Of a stretch of DNA of 53,333 bases, positions 52,350-53,333 are shown piece after piece. Location: the NCBI GenBank assembly GCA_902630355.1, contig CACOUL010000003.1:78284-131616 (forward strand). Direction: 5' to 3'. Source of the DNA: Planctomycetaceae bacterium (GTDB lineage: Bacteria; Planctomycetota; Planctomycetia; Pirellulales; UBA7805). The notes under the pieces were generated by a model, which saw only the letters and a program-made list of their open reading frames with translations, was not told where the DNA came from and made no database searches. Within the stretch, counting starts at the first letter, position 1, and each line of letters starts with the position of its first letter. Both the position numbers and the translations under genes were made by a program.

Positions 52350-52943
52350 ATGAACAGAAGCGAAAGGGTATCGACGCGCCAGAGTCCCTTGCAGTTTCTC
52401 GCTGCCGGTGCTGTCGCGACCAATCGAGTCGTGGGACTCGCTGACTTGAGCCTCCTTGAGAAATGGGGTGCGAAGGGACCGGGCGCAGCCTCCTGGCTTG
52501 CCGAGAGGGGCGTGGAAGTTCCGCAAAGCATCTATGCGAGCCGACCTTTGCCGGAGGGCGGCCTTGTCGTGCGGGTCGGCAGTGACGAATTTTTTCTTGA
52601 AGCGGGGCAACTCGATCAATCCCTCGCTTCTTTTGGCGAATTGGTACCCGCCTCGGCAGACTTCACGCCGGTGATCCGCGAGGATGCGGCGCTGCGGATC
52701 ACCGGACGCGGGAGCCTCGACCTTTTTGCGCAAACGTGCGGTCACCCGCTTCAGCAAAGTCCGATGGATCAAATTATTTTTACCCGCGTCGCAGGCGTCA
52801 GCTGTGGAATCTTGCCGCAATCGTCGGGCGACGAGCTCCAGTACCGCGTGTGGTTCGATCCGAGCTACGCGGTTTATCTCGGAGAGGCGCTGCTGCAGAT
52901 TGCAAGCGAATTAGACAACGCTGCAAGCGAGCCTTCGGTGTGA
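52350..52943 (+). CDS. mgdD: N-methylglutamate dehydrogenase subunit D (sarcosine oxidase gamma-like)
   Basis: A 197-residue homologue of the gamma subunit (SoxG), a GcvT-fold small subunit of the complex. Features are GLADLSLLEKWGAKGPGAASWLAERG, GGLVVRVGSDEFFLEAG, LRITGRGSLDLFAQTC and YRVWFDPSYAVYLGEAL. The ATG at 52350 lies 1 bp after the mgdC stop, with AAGGA 5 nt upstream. It completes the eight-gene run. The next gene is convergent, which makes this the natural end of the operon. Confidence 0.88.
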   Translation: MNRSERVSTRQSPLQFLAAGAVATNRVVGLADLSLLEKWGAKGPGAASWLAERGVEVPQSIYASRPLPEGGLVVRVGSDEFFLEAGQLDQSLASFGELVPASADFTPVIREDAALRITGRGSLDLFAQTCGHPLQQSPMDQIIFTRVAGVSCGILPQSSGDELQYRVWFDPSYAVYLGEALLQIASELDNAASEPSV

Positions 52944-52970
52944 TGCTCTTTCGAGAACCACTCGACACGA

Positions 52971-53333
52971 TCAGTTGAGAAATTCCACTTCACCGGACGC
53001 CACCTGGTAGTAGGCCGCTTGGATCAGAATTTCACCCTCACTTTCGAGTTCCGCGAGGATCGCACTTTTTTCGCGAATTGTTGCGATCGATTGCAAAACA
53101 TTGTTGCGTGCGACCGCATCCACGAAGTCCGCGTTTTTAGAGTTGCGCTCTGCTGTATCGCTCGGCTGCTCGGTGGCGTCAATCGCCGGAGTGACTTTGG
53201 CCAGCATGGGGGTCAAATTACCTAACTCCACGTTGTCGCACGCACCCATCACCGCACCACACCGAGCATGCCCGAGTACGACGACCAGTTTGGAGCCGGC
53301 CACCTTACAGGCGAATTCAATACTGCCCAGGAT
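52971..53333 (-). CDS. Beta-carbonic anhydrase, C-terminal part (cut by window edge)
   Basis: The minus-strand frame is open to the right edge. It reads ILGSIEFACKVAGSKLVVVLGHARCGAV, with the His and Cys zinc ligands of beta-carbonic anhydrases, then ILAELESEGEILIQAAYYQVASGEVEFL at the C-terminus. The first Cys-x-Asp zinc/active-site motif lies outside the window. The segment resembles the anhydrase part of SulP-anhydrase fusions (bicarbonate/sulfate transporters), so the missing N-terminal part might be a transporter. It ends 27 bp from mgdD. An internal GTG at 53301-53303 is not the start. Confidence 0.85.
   Translation of the reverse strand: MLGSIEFACKVAGSKLVVVLGHARCGAVMGACDNVELGNLTPMLAKVTPAIDATEQPSDTAERNSKNADFVDAVARNNVLQSIATIREKSAILAELESEGEILIQAAYYQVASGEVEFLN

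Overview
The window looks like chromosome from a planctomycete, most likely a marine relative of Rhodopirellula/Blastopirellula. The signs are a secreted formylglycine sulfatase, two secreted PQQ-type beta-propellers side by side, a very large secreted TPR/CHAT-like protein, and several small membrane or lipoproteins of a planctomycete type. Non-ATG starts are frequent, Shine-Dalgarno signals are patchy, and genes sit in short, mostly non-operonic runs. This placement is by pattern recognition, not by a search. I found no rRNA, tRNA, CRISPR array, insertion sequence or phage gene.

Left part (1-16.9 kb): two tandem DUF3299-type proteins (the first cut by the window edge), a sulfatase, a kinase-less PAS-GAF-receiver protein whose gene overlaps a convergent methyltransferase gene, and a hemerythrin-like helical protein. 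A glycosyltransferase / HAD phosphatase / glycosyltransferase cassette follows, possibly for a glycosylglycerate-type compatible solute. Then come a DegT-family sugar aminotransferase and two PQQ-like propellers.

Middle (16.9-26.7 kb): a tight minus-strand run, MerR/B12-domain regulator -> FAD oxidoreductase -> DUF1365 -> cyclopropane-synthase-like methyltransferase -> DUF1295 membrane enzyme -> second Cfa-like methyltransferase -> class II photolyase -> Bcp peroxiredoxin. A fused SRPBCC-epimerase gene diverges from it. This resembles the light / singlet-oxygen defence and fatty-acid-modification gene sets of proteobacteria. Here the regulator has lost the histidine that would ligate cobalt.

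Next (26.7-43.3 kb): a coupled set of PilT, a membrane-anchored PilB/GspE-like protein with destroyed Walker motifs, and a CvpA-like protein, with hisF upstream. After it come housekeeping genes moeA, glgX, hemB, a DUF4186 gene and GTP-type pckG, then the 1008-residue TPR/CHAT-like protein and a small lipoprotein.

Right part (43.4-53.0 kb): eight adjacent plus-strand genes that together match the whole N-methylglutamate route of methylamine use. They are N-methylglutamate synthase (mgsABC), gamma-glutamylmethylamide synthetase (gmaS) and N-methylglutamate dehydrogenase (mgdABCD), preceded by a clear TATAAT box. This is the most interesting block: a complete methylamine oxidation / nitrogen scavenging pathway in what appears to be a planctomycete. 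The window ends inside a convergent beta-carbonic anhydrase, perhaps the tail of a SulP-anhydrase fusion.
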